Of a stretch of DNA of 64,000 nucleotides, positions 30,939-40,598 are shown one piece after another. The translations under genes and the position numbers were made by a program. The stretch's first letter is position 1. Every line of letters starts with the position of its first letter. Origin of the DNA: Anisus vortex (Eukaryota > Mollusca > Gastropoda > Planorbidae); assembly GCA_949126835.1 (NCBI GenBank), contig OX421506.1, positions 28,285,441 to 28,349,440 on the forward strand, given 5' to 3'. A model generated the notes under the pieces. It ran no database searches and was not told the origin of the DNA. It worked only from the letters and a program-made list of their open reading frames with translations.

Positions 30939-31559
30939 TTATTTAGGTACGTAGACAACTTGTTTCTCGTAAGGAAATATATTACTCCGTAAGCGCAAGT
31001 GATCCGGTGTGTCTTGTCGAAGGTCGAGCAGTAAATAACCATGAGGGGTCGCTGTTGCATCTTTAAAACTTTCTTGTACATAAGAAACACGCCCAGGGTA
31101 CATTTGTTTTGCCAAATTTGTAATCTGTGCTCCGTCGCGAGGATTTTTAAAGAGCACTATGTAATGTGAATTTAAACTGATGGTTCTTTGTTCTTTGTTT
31201 TTTCCAAACAAGTTTTGTACAATGTATAAAACACTGATATCTCGGTGATGACTCCCTTTAGTAAACAATTTAGTAATCCGATCATCGGTTTCGGCCATCA
31301 AATCATCTATGACAACCAGACGACGTTTCTTATCTCCGACCCCCCATTGTTCCATTTCAGGAAGGCCTTCCACAAAATGAACACCTTTCATGGTCTCGTA
31401 TATCGGTTGCCATTCGCCATAACACCAAATGATCTCTTCTGGTACAGCGTCCACCATATCAGATAGATGTGCCAGTAATTTGTTTACAAATACTGTTTTA
31501 CCGCTACCGGTTGGGCCGGCTATAAGCGCTGTGAAGGGATGTTTCCACCTTGGATCCAT
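30939..31559 (-). CDS. ATP: DNA-packaging ATPase, FtsK/HerA (A32) type (206 aa)
   Basis: Walker A GPTGSGKT is at residues 15-22 and Walker B LVVIDD at 81-86. A downstream arginine-containing 'RDISVLYIVQNLF' and 'NSHYIVLFKNPRD' region is typical of the viral packaging ATPases. It would drive genome translocation into capsids. Length is normal for Polintons. The start ATG has context 'cacaATGG'. It is the first gene of the leftward block. Confidence 0.92.
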   Translation of the reverse strand: MDPRWKHPFTALIAGPTGSGKTVFVNKLLAHLSDMVDAVPEEIIWCYGEWQPIYETMKGVHFVEGLPEMEQWGVGDKKRRLVVIDDLMAETDDRITKLFTKGSHHRDISVLYIVQNLFGKNKEQRTISLNSHYIVLFKNPRDGAQITNLAKQMYPGRVSYVQESFKDATATPHGYLLLDLRQDTPDHLRLRSNIFPYEKQVVYVPK

Positions 31560-31639
31560 TGTGAGAACTGATATGTTTTAAGCAGTGTGATTCTATTTTT
31601 TATATTTTGCTAATACATTTTTCAATCTCTCATAGAACC
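31560..31639. promoter_or_regulatory. Divergent promoter between ATPase and the plus-strand end gene
   Basis: Only 80 bp separate two divergent start codons. AT-rich 'ttttttatattttgc' at 31595-31610 reads TATA-like on both strands. 'ttttcaatctctcatag' just before the plus-strand ATG also looks like a splice acceptor. Confidence 0.45.
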
Positions 31640-32359
31640 ATGGCCAATCAACAAATACCGGTAATTGAAAGGATCTGGCGCCTCCTACAGGACCCTACCA
31701 ACGGTTGTTCCGGGTGTCTGGAGGACCAGGCCAACCAGCTCGGGCACTCATGCCTCATGTTCGAGACGTTCGAGGAGCGGCTGCCAGAGCACTTATTTAA
31801 TATAATACAATTCGGCCTCACCCAAGAGGAACTCGTAGGCTTCACATATGTTGAAGCCTATAGGCAAATTGAAGCCTTACTGGCCCGAAGGCGACGCCTG
31901 GTTGTAGCCGTTGCCTATCCCCCACTCGGCTTGGACATCCCACCCCCCAGTCCCAATCCATATGCCCCTTTACCCCCAAGTCCATCCCTATTTTCTTCCC
32001 CGGCCCAATCGGTCCCGTCACCATCATGGCAATGGGACCAACTCCCTTACAGCCCCCAACCTTCACCCACCCCCACTACGCCACCGACTTCCCCACCTAT
32101 TTATATCCACCAGTCCCCGCCCATTATTTATGTGCCCCAACCCCCACCCATTTATGTGCCCTATAACCACCAACATATCCACTATGTGGATCCCCCAGCC
32201 TCCCCAGACCCAACTCCCTATATAGACCTAACGCAAGACAACATAGCTCCCTCAGCCTCCCCACCCTCCCCAGCCCAACACTTCTTGGATAACCCTGAGG
32301 TCTTATCTGAGAATGATATGGGCAGCAATTTGGGAAGTGATTTTGAAGAATGCAAATAA
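31640..32359 (+). CDS. Cys/His motif plus proline-rich PPxY protein at the right end (239 aa)
   Basis: ATG 31640 has the best context (aaccATGG); an in-frame ATG at 31607 is possible. Residues about 18-35 hold a Cys-x2-Cys-x9-His-x-Cys pattern (NGCSGCLEDQANQLGHSC), suggesting zinc binding. A helical part rich in Arg (ALLARRRR) follows. From about residue 100 the protein is proline/tyrosine-rich, with two PPIY motifs and related PPIIY, fitting WW-domain (NEDD4-type) binding. The tail is acidic. Function unknown. The TAA stop ends on the first base of the right TIR and overlaps an AATAAA signal (32355-32360). Confidence 0.65.
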   Translation: MANQQIPVIERIWRLLQDPTNGCSGCLEDQANQLGHSCLMFETFEERLPEHLFNIIQFGLTQEELVGFTYVEAYRQIEALLARRRRLVVAVAYPPLGLDIPPPSPNPYAPLPPSPSLFSSPAQSVPSPSWQWDQLPYSPQPSPTPTTPPTSPPIYIHQSPPIIYVPQPPPIYVPYNHQHIHYVDPPASPDPTPYIDLTQDNIAPSASPPSPAQHFLDNPEVLSENDMGSNLGSDFEECK

Positions 32360-33015
32360 AACACACATATAATTTAAACCCATTTTTGTATTTTTCTATA
32401 TGTCGTACTGTTGTCGATATCTTTAATTAGTGTAATACTTAAACCACGTGATAAAACCACGTGTAATACTATAATGAAAGCACGTGAACAAATCACGTGT
32501 AATAATTAAACCACGTGTGATAAAACCACGTGTAATAACACTACACACTATAATTAATCACATGTAATAATTAAAACATGTGATAAAATCACACAAAATA
32601 ATAATTTAATAACACGTGTTAACAACACGACAAGACGCCATCTTGGTTCCGCCATCTTTAATTAAAGCACGTGCTCAAAGCACGTGTAATACCACAAAAT
32701 AACCGCGCGGTCAAAAGGTCACTAGGTCAAAAGGGCACTAGGTCACGGCCGAACGTGTAACAACACGACGAGACGCCATCTTGGATGACGTCACTTCCAG
32801 TAGGGGTCACTTCCTGTGACGGGGTCACTAGGTCACTAGGTCACGGTCGGTCGTGTAACAACACGACAAGACGCCATCTTGGATGACGTCACTTCCGGTT
32901 GGGGTCACTTCCGGTGACGGAGTCAAAGGGCACTTCCGGGTCAAAGGTCAAAGGTCAACTGAGGCGCATAGGCGCGCGCCTCAAATGCTAACCGAAAAGA
33001 CCCTACTATACTACT
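32359..33015 (-). repeat. Right terminal inverted repeat of the Polinton (657 bp)
   Basis: Reverse complement of 19238-19894, with the same internal 98-bp duplication and motif content. The outer end reads ..CTATACTACT. Confidence 0.9.
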
Positions 33016-33021
33016 TGTAAA
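33016..33021. other. Target-site duplication TGTAAA (right)
   Basis: Identical to 19232-19237. Confidence 0.9.
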
Positions 33022-33900
33022 GCAGCTGGTAATAGTAAGAAGGCATACGATACATTAAGAAACATCACAAAAATACAGCAGAGGCCAGCTTCAATAATCG
33101 AGGACAGCAATGGTCAGCTCCTTACTGAAAACACAGCAGTACTTGGGACGTTGGACGGAATACTGCACCGAGCTGTATAATTACAATATCAACCCTGATA
33201 CCATTTCCTGATGATATCGACCTGTTGTCCAATAGCAACAAAGAACTACAAGAGCTCACAGAAAAGCTCACAGATAGAGCACGGGCTTACAAAAACGGAA
33301 ATCAGCTCAGAAAAAAAAAGGTAAAATTATGATCAACAGCACAGATGCCAGAAGTGCTAACATTATATTGAACCAACAACAACTGGAAGAGGTAAAGAAT
33401 TTCAAATATCTAGGGAGTCATCCTATCCATTTACGGTAGCTGTGAGGCAGAAATTCGAGCCAGAGTATTGGGCCAGCATTGGCCTCAATGGCTAGACTAT
33501 ATAAAACCAGCGAAAGCATTAGTCTACCAACAAAGCTCAGTCTCTACAGAATCCCTTGCGAAAAGCATTGTTCTGTATGGATTTGAGACCTGGGCACTGC
33601 TAGCAGCGACTGAAAATAAGTTGCAGGCATTCCAAAATAAATGCATGAGAAAAATCCTTCGAATCTACTACCTAGAACACTAGACTAATGGTCTATGATA
33701 TGAGTATGTCTGGGACAGAATATCATCAATTACGGGCCCACAAGAATTTATTATGGCATACATTATAAGACAATAACTTTCATGGTTCTGTCATGTATTG
33801 CAGCATAATGCCCTGCCAAAAACAATTCTCCAAGGCACTGTAGAAGGTGAATGTCGGAAAGGCCGTCAGCGGAAATTTTTAAGAAAGAGTTATAAAGACC
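33022..33900 (+). mobile_element. LINE fragment, right half of the Polinton target
   Basis: Continues the retrotransposon interrupted at 19231. Translation fragments include 'LEEVKNFKYLG', 'SIVLYGFETWALLAATENKLQAFQNK' and 'MRKILRIYYLEH', which are C-terminal reverse-transcriptase region signatures. Frameshifts and an internal deletion are present. Confidence 0.75.
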
Positions 33901-33914
33901 ATTCTAAGACTTAC

Positions 33915-34125
33915 CATATACTTTTGGCAAGGTGATATTGTTGCTCCACTCCCATGGCTCATTAGGATCATCGGTCCAAGCAAGTTTATACGTAACCTCT
34001 GAATCCCCATTCCGAGCTGTCGTATTAAGATAAAATTGAAATGTTCCATTGGAATATTCCTTACAGAAACAGGGTCTATCAACTTTAATCTTGTTGCAGG
34101 GCCCATTTATGTACACAGTACAATA
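33915..34125 (-). CDS. Exon B1 of the modular host gene
   Basis: A 211-bp phase 0-1 exon with acceptor ..ttgtttcag before 34125 and donor G|GTAAGT at 33915/33914. It encodes 'YCTVYINGPCNKIKVD', 'PCFCKEYSNGTFQFYLN' and 'WSNNITLPKVY', with five cysteines and several N-glycosylation sequons. Paralogue of B2 at 13133-13346. Confidence 0.68.
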
Positions 34126-34234
34126 CTGAAACAAATTATTTAATATATTTAGAATTGTTTTATGTAACTGATTATTTAATATAAATTGATAATCATAATG
34201 TGATTCATATTGTAAGTGTCACCTATAGGAAACG

Positions 34235-34745
34235 TATCAGTGCAACCGACGACTCATCCATAGACACATTGTGTCGCATTGGCAAAGCGTTCGCCGTCTT
34301 CCAAAGACTGTACCCACTCTGGAACTCAACGTCATCGCTCCCAATAAAGATACGTGTCTTCAATGCCATCGTAGTCCCAACCGCCCTCTACGTGAGTGAA
34401 ACTCGGAGGTAGACAGTGGTAAACTACTGGAATCTCAACGCCTTTCACCAAAGATGCCTCAGACGCATACTTAAGATCACTTATCGAGATTGTACAAATG
34501 AAGAAGTTTATCGACTAACGAAAACACGCCCACTATCGACGTCAGTCACCGCACGTCGCTTCAATTTTGCCGGCCACATTATCCGCCAACCTGATCATCG
34601 ACTACCCTACACGGCAACCATATGGCGGACGGGTAACGGAAGGCGTGGACAGGGGCGACTTAAAACAACATGGCGTGCCACGAACGCCGATGACCTTCGT
34701 TCTGTGATATAAAACTGGGATTATATGTGTTACTACATATAGAAG
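34235..34745 (+). mobile_element. LINE reverse-transcriptase tail fragment (intronic)
   Basis: Near-identical to 14020-14530 and in the same place relative to exon B. Translation includes 'RRFNFAGHIIRQPDHRLPY' and 'NGRRGQGRLKTTW'. Confidence 0.75.
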
Positions 34746-34879
34746 TCAATTACATTAGGAGAAAAGTTTTATAATATATCACACGTTTTTGACATATTGC
34801 AAATCTGCCTTAGAGGTGGCTTTCTGTCGCAGTCTACCCTACACTCATTTATTCCATAAAATTTTAAGTTAAAAATCAA

Positions 34880-35212
34880 TCCAAAGGATTAAATTAACTT
34901 GCATCGTATACATTGCTATAATCTTTTTAATGTATTACATTAAGTGATTAAATTCAACTTACATCGTATTGATAGCTATATACTTTCTTTAATGGATAAT
35001 GTTAAATGACTAAGTTCAACTTACATCATATACATAATACATCGCTATAATCTTTCATTAAAGGCTACCATTACTAAGCTCAACTAGCATATTATACATC
35101 GCTATAATCTTGTTTAATGGTTTACGTTAAATAATTATGTTCAACTTCCATCGTAAATATTGCTACAAACATTTTGAAATGGCTTATTAGGTTAAATGAC
35201 TAACTTAAACTT
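34880..35212. repeat. About 75-bp tandem repeat next to the exon A1 donor
   Basis: Four to five diverged units with 'ttcaacttacatcgtat...cgctataatctttnnttaatgg'. In gene sense most units contain GTAAGTT-like words resembling the genuine donor at 35214. Confidence 0.7.
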
Positions 35213-35214
35213 AC

Positions 35215-35393
35215 GAAGTGTATATAGCTTTCCGTTCCCTTAAATAACTTTGTAAAAGCTAACTGGTATCTCATTTCTGATTGGTTAGGATTCGCCAGAC
35301 GGACTGTCGCAGTGAGGCTATACGTATCCACGTTTACGATCAAACCGGCTTTACAATTGTGTGTCTGTGTATATCCACCAAGAAATAGGCTAT
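35215..35393 (-). CDS. Exon A1 of the modular host gene
   Basis: A 179-bp phase 1-0 exon with acceptor ..tatctag before 35393 and donor C|GTAAGT at 35215/35214. It encodes 'LGGYTQTHNCKAGLI' and 'VRLANPNQSEMRYQL'. Paralogue of A2 (14671-14849), equal in length. Confidence 0.68.
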
Positions 35394-35454
35394 CTAGATA
35401 GATATAAACATGTACATATAAATAGTAGGAAAGAAAAGTAAAGTATCACACAGA

Positions 35455-35690
35455 TCAAATTGATCAATGGGCCGGTGCAGATGCGTTCACCAGTTTATGT
35501 GGTGCCGCATACAAGGGGATATGTGGCCAGCACAATGCAAAGTCACCTTTAAGCTACCTAGTTAGACTCAGTGACATCTTCCAGTCTCTAAAACAAATGC
35601 TAGAGTTTACCAGGATTCGAACCCAGGACCTTCGGAAAGCCAGTAGAACGCGCTTAGCAACCTTGCCCTAGTAAAAAAAAATAATTTATT
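35455..35690 (-). mobile_element. tRNA-derived SINE
   Basis: Same family and same relative intron position as 15608-15800; B box 'ggttcgaatcctgg' in minus sense near 35618. Confidence 0.65.
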
Positions 35691-36102
35691 AAATAATTGG
35701 TTAATCCCTTTACTATTTGGTAAGTATGACCAGAACTGTAAAGTCATAGGTAATAGGTATGATATGGTTAGCTATCTTATAGGTATGACCAGAACAGTAA
35801 AGTTAAGGTATGTTTCTGCTAGCTATCTTATAAGTATGACCAGGCAATTTCTATTATAGGTATAAACAGGCTAGTAAAGTTATGCATATGTCTAGGTTAG
35901 GAATGTTATAGGTAGATCTATGATCAGACACATAATGTTATGGAATTAGTGTCAGTTTTTAAAGTTCGCTTTAAGAAGAAAAAATAATTTCTGTTGCTAC
36001 AGTTGAGTACTAATTTATACAAATTAATTCATAGTAAGTGAGACTTAGAGTGAATTGTGTGTGACCCCTTGCTCTACAAAGTAAAAGTGTAAATATTCAT
36101 AC

Positions 36103-36135
36103 CATTCGTTGTATTCGTGTCTTCAGGTCGTGCTA
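36103..36135 (-). CDS. Linker exon L1 of the modular host gene
   Basis: A 33-bp phase 1-1 exon encoding VARPEDTNTTN, with acceptor ..acttatag and donor GTATGA. Paralogue of L2 and L3; duplicated exactly at 37605. Confidence 0.5.
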
Positions 36136-36226
36136 CTATAAGTTTTATGTGGAAAAAGAAAATATAACGTTATTATATTTAACAGAAAAATCTTTTCGAT
36201 TATTATAATAAGATTATGACCCTCCA

Positions 36227-36594
36227 CCACGAATTGAGTTGCATTATGCCCTAAGGTCATTTTAGTTATTTAGTTATCCTTATAGTAATTTGAAATGCGT
36301 TTTTAAAATTGGAGAAAATGTCTCTTAGCAATAAGGGTTGTGCTTTATCCACAGTCTGAAACCTAATTTTAGAATTTTCCATTTTACTATTTCGCTTTTA
36401 CATATGAAACAAGATAGGGTGTTACTTTTAAAATATTTTTAATAGTTTATAATTTTTTTTAAACAAACACTTACCAAAGAAATGTGCGAAAATAAAAAAT
36501 TCAAATTGTCAAAATTGGAAAATACATATTTTAAACCTTTACTTCGTATCTTTGACTTGAGGCACACAGCGACTCAATTCGTGGTGGAGGGTCA
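36227..36594. mobile_element. MITE with TIR TGACCCTCCACCACGAA
   Basis: Same family as 16190-16594. The plus-sense open frame at 36482-36703 runs through its right arm and is not a gene. Confidence 0.75.
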
Positions 36595-36719
36595 CAAATA
36601 TGCATCACTATTTACTTTGGAATATTCTTGTGTTAAAGTACCCCCTCCAAACCAATTAAAAATTTGGTCTATTTGGTCTGTGAAGCTGCTCAGGATCGCC
36701 TGAACAACTTGGCTAGGCT

Positions 36720-37250
36720 CAGTATTTAGTCTGACATTGCAAGACAAAATTAAATAAACATTGGCATGGTAATTCGTAGTTTTGCCAAGAAAAAGGCACG
36801 CAATTTAAGGCAGCCCTGTTTTAATAAAACTAGTCTTTTTCTTCTGTCTTTTTCATCATTCATGTAGGCCTTTTGATGTATTTTCTGTTGACTATTTCTT
36901 TTCACCAAACAGTAAGCATTCAAAAGATGAATGATTTGGGTATATTTTTAAATAATTAGATCAATTCTGATCAATACTGAAGCGGAGTAGGCTACTTGAT
37001 TAATGTATTCTTGTAATAGACATGTAAGGCTGTGATTGAAATTATTACACTCTAATGGTAAATGGTAACACTTATGGCATTTTCACAAAATGATCAACAG
37101 ACCTTTTAAAAAGATTCCTGATTTTTCAAACATATTATGTAATACAAATAAATCATCAAGCTACGACTAGTGTTAGAAAAAAAAGGGTTTGGCGGGGGGG
37201 GGGGGGCACAAAAGATCTCGTACCGGCATCTTTTTTTTCTCCCGAGGGCC
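36720..37250. other. Unique intron spacer between the duplicated units
   Basis: No gene recognised; a G-run at about 37190-37206. Confidence 0.45.
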
Positions 37251-37604
37251 TTGCATAGGTATGATATGGTCAGCTATCTTATAGGTATGACCAGAACAGT
37301 AAAGTTGAGGTATGTTTCTGCTAGCTATCTTATAAGTATGACCAGGCAATTTCTATTATAGGTATAAACAGGCTAGTAAAGTTATGCATATGTCTAGGTT
37401 AGGAATGTTATAGGTAGATCTATGATCAGACACATAATGTTATGGAATTAGTGTCAGTTTTTAAAGTTCGCTTTAAGAAGAAAAAATAATTTCTGTTGCT
37501 ACAGTTGAGTACTAATTTATACAAAATAATTCATAGTAAGTGAGACTTAGAGTGAATTGTGTGTGGCCCCTTGCTCTACAAAGTAAAAATGTAAGTATTC
37601 ATAC

Positions 37605-37637
37605 CATTCGTTGTATTCGTGTCTTCAGGTCGTGCTA
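37605..37637 (-). CDS. Linker exon L1 duplicate
   Basis: Same 33-bp exon as L1, with intact splice sites. Being phase 1-1, its inclusion or skipping keeps the frame. Confidence 0.45.
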
Positions 37638-37718
37638 CTATAAGTTTTATGTGGAAAAAGAAAATATAACGTTATTATATTTAACAGAAAAACCTTTTCG
37701 ATTCGTATAATAAGATTA

Positions 37719-38097
37719 TGACCCTCCACCACGAATTGAGTTGCATTATGCCCTAAGGTCATTTTAGTTATTTAGTTATCCTTATAGTAATTTGAAATGC
37801 GTTTTTAAAATTGGAGAAAATGTCTCTTAGCAATAAGGGTTGTGCTTTATCCACAGTCTGAAACCTAATTTTAGAATTTTCCATTTTACTATTTCGCTTT
37901 TACATATGAAACAAGATAGGGTGTTACTTTTAAAATATTTTTTAATAGTTTATAATTTTTTTTAAACAAACACTTACCAAAGAAATGTGCGAAAATAAAA
38001 AATTCAAATTGTCAAAATTGGAAAATACATATTTTAAACCTTTACTTCGTATCTTTGACTTGAGGCACACAGCGACTCAATTCGTGGTGGAGGGTCA
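37719..38097. mobile_element. MITE with TIR TGACCCTCCACCACGAA
   Basis: Duplicate of 36227-36594 through the 1.5-kb tandem duplication. Confidence 0.75.
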
Positions 38098-38189
38098 CAA
38101 ATATGCATCACTATTTACTTTGGAATATTCTTGTGTTAAAGTACCCCCTCCAAACCAATTAAAAATTCGGTCTATTTGGTCTGTGCAGC

Positions 38190-39260
38190 TGCTTTGATAA
38201 GTTTCTGTGGTCACGGCATACTAGAGGATTGTGAGGCCAGCACAGTGCTTATCTTTTTTTCTAAGTAATGTTTGATGCCCAAAGCTTGGTAGGTTAAGAG
38301 ATACAGCCTTGGACAAAAGACAAGCCTTTATTATGATTTGAAATTTGGATCTTTACCTTGCCAAAGCAGCTGTCGTGTCACCGCTAGTAAATCTCATGGA
38401 AAAAAGAAATTAGGGCCCCTTATAATATAGATCTAAATTATGAGCTTCCCAAAATACTGATCATGTCATACAAAAGGCACATCACAAAACGAAGTTGTCC
38501 GAAAACGAATCGACAACATCATTGAATCGATACAAGCACCTGCTCAAGGCAGCCAACGAAACGAAACGAAATTACGAAACGTTGCGAGATCTGACGGCCT
38601 GCCGATGGCCATCATGAAGGGGTGAAGTTCAAACTGACTGAAAGAACATAAATTATTCTCGAAAGGAGGAACACAATAATTTGTTTCTAGCTAATGATAC
38701 AATCGTCTTGGTAAGATTGTACTTAATACTGAATCACGTTAAATAAAAAAAAAATAAGCTAAAATGAGTCACAAGTAAATGCTCTGATCTATGACTCGAA
38801 ACGTTTTTTTTACTAAGTTTCTAAATTGTCTTTTTTATTCTTTTTTTTTTTTCATTTCTTAAATGTGCATATAACACTGGGCTTATCTTGGGAAATTATT
38901 TAAAAGCCTAGACTAATTATCATTATGCTTCAGCTTTTTTTTTAAAAAAAACTTATTTTTAAGAAAATGTAACTTGACACTGGAAAAAACAATGGAATGT
39001 CCAAATTTGAAGAAAAGTGAATACAAAATGTCATGCAAACAATTTATAAATCCATCATGTTTCTGGACTCGACTATCTGATTCTTTTTAAAACGTTGTGT
39101 AAGAAATTGACGTAGACCTATTTGTTTTTCATTATTAAAGTTTTGTGCTGGTTGTAATAGTGTTTTCTGACTATTATTACATGATAGTACTAAGTTGTTA
39201 TAGAAATGACAAACTTACCAAAAGTAGTTGTAATCATTCAATCAAAAATAAAATATAGTA
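38190..39260. other. Intron with degenerate SINE and AT-rich DNA
   Basis: A degenerate SINE occupies about 38195-38390; the rest shows no coding signal. Confidence 0.4.
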
Positions 39261-39266
39261 TTTTAC

Positions 39267-39335
39267 CTGTAATAAACAGGAATATGGTGCAGATGATCAA
39301 ATAATTTGATCCCATTTTATCAATTCTAGGTAAAA
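39267..39335 (-). CDS. Signal-peptide (or membrane) exon of the modular host gene
   Basis: ATG at 39313-39315 begins 16 codons of signal-peptide type (MGSNYLIICTIFLFIT), ending phase 1 at donor GTAAAA (39267/39266), compatible with the phase 1 A and L exons. A good acceptor (..tttgtttcag) lies just upstream at 39336, and the frame is open from it. So this is either the first coding exon after a 5' UTR intron (preferred) or an internal hydrophobic exon of a longer gene. Confidence 0.55.
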
Positions 39336-39339
39336 CTGA

Positions 39340-40080
39340 AACAAATTTTACAACTATATAAAAATATGTATTACAATTTGGATGTAATAAAAAAAAATTT
39401 AATGCACAGAAAAATTCTAATTTTTAAAGCACAAATAAACAGATAATTACAGTGTTTTACATATTTTATGTAGCTAAAAGTATTACTTTAATTAAAAAAA
39501 AAAACTCTTAACATGTAACCGTGCTCAGCATTGTTTAATTATTACACACGAGATAAGATATATCTAATATCAAAATACAATTCTACTCAAAATAGCAATT
39601 TTGCTGTTTCGCTAAATAACATATTATATCTATGAGCTGTATTAACAATTATGTTTAGAAATAATACAAGTCACTTAGAATACACGACACAATCAAAACA
39701 AATGTAATAACAGAAAACATATTCGGCATATCAAAATAAAAAAAATTAACTCTGTCCTACCTATACGACACGAGCACATGGACAAAACACGGACCCCGCA
39801 TATGCATGGGTGCAGATGAAAAGCATACCCACGTCCGAACCGGTCCCCACGCGGATTAACAATGGGAAAAGCCGAAGAACGACCCACGTGGGCAGATGCG
39901 GGTAGGGGTAGACATCGGCCCAAGACTCGTGCTTACAATCTACCTTTATAAGATTAAACATAGATCTAGGTGTTTTTATCCACGTGGCTAGTTATTAATT
40001 CGTGCTAATTAATATCCTAGCTAATTAGTAATAGCTTCGTCACAGAGCTGTATTGACCAGTAAGTCTAGAACTGGTAAAA
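39340..40080. other. Upstream region of the signal-peptide exon
   Basis: AT-rich; a GC-richer block at 39765-39945 has open frames but no recognisable protein. May hold the promoter or 5' UTR. Confidence 0.35.
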
Positions 40081-40081
40081 G

Positions 40082-40375
40082 CAAAGACTATAATAAGATG
40101 GACCGCTTGTGTTGATATTTCTGCACTTTGATGACTCGAATATCATTTTTTCGGAATTTCCGATTGCACCAAGTCCTCTAGACTTCCGGTCTAGTAATTC
40201 GATAAGATTTTCTCAATGGAAAAGTAAGATTAAAATCGAAAGTTGTATACAGCGGAAGTCTCTAAGGAAGTTTAGGAGTCATTTAAGATAGTGTACAAAC
40301 GGAAAAAAAAAACAAGTGTTAAGCTCTAAGAATAGAGCAAGCGGTCCAGCTTATTATAGTCTTTGATGTGCACCG
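40082..40375. mobile_element. MITE with TIR CAAAGACTATAATAAG
   Basis: Inverted ends continue into TGGACCGCTTG with one mismatch. Related ends lie at 13567, 13733, 40450 and 53730, so this is a family. Confidence 0.6.
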
Positions 40376-40598
40376 GAAAACTTGATGACTTATTGAAGGC
40401 CGCACATGAGCAAACTAACATTTCATTTCTAAAATTAGAGCATGCGGTCCATCTTATTATAGTCTTTGGTGAAAGTCACTAAAAAATACACCATACAATA
40501 AAAACAAATGTAATAACAGTAACATATTTGCGTGATTTTTGAATTTTTTACAGTAGTTCTTTTCTTTGAAAATAAATAATATTAATAGTCCATATAGC

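Larger units (their letters stand above)
19238..33015. mobile_element. Complete Maverick/Polinton element, 13.8 kb
   Basis: Bounded by 657-bp TIRs beginning 5'-AGTAGTATAG and a 6-bp duplication. It encodes the family hallmark set: rve integrase with chromodomain, A32/FtsK-HerA-type packaging ATPase, adenain-like cysteine protease, double jelly-roll major capsid protein and penton-like minor capsid protein. Accessory genes include a Bcl-2 homologue and a PC4-like protein. No DNA polymerase B is visible. The structural genes are packed on the minus strand with gaps of a few bases or short overlaps; the ends are looser and contain simple repeats. It lies in a LINE copy within an intron of a host gene. 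Confidence 0.95.
35756..36700. repeat. Tandem duplication unit 1 (carries linker exon L1)
   Basis: Nearly identical to 37258-38202, at an offset of 1502 bp. Includes the linker exon and the MITE. Confidence 0.85.
37258..38202. repeat. Tandem duplication unit 2 (carries linker exon copy)
   Basis: Near-identical copy of 35756-36700. Confidence 0.85.

Noticed and set aside
31842..32366. ORFs overlapping the proline-rich gene in other frames
   Set aside because: GC-rich shadow frames of the 31640-32359 gene.
36482..36703. 73-codon ORF duplicated at 37985
   Set aside because: Runs through the right arm of a MITE and is duplicated with it; not a gene.
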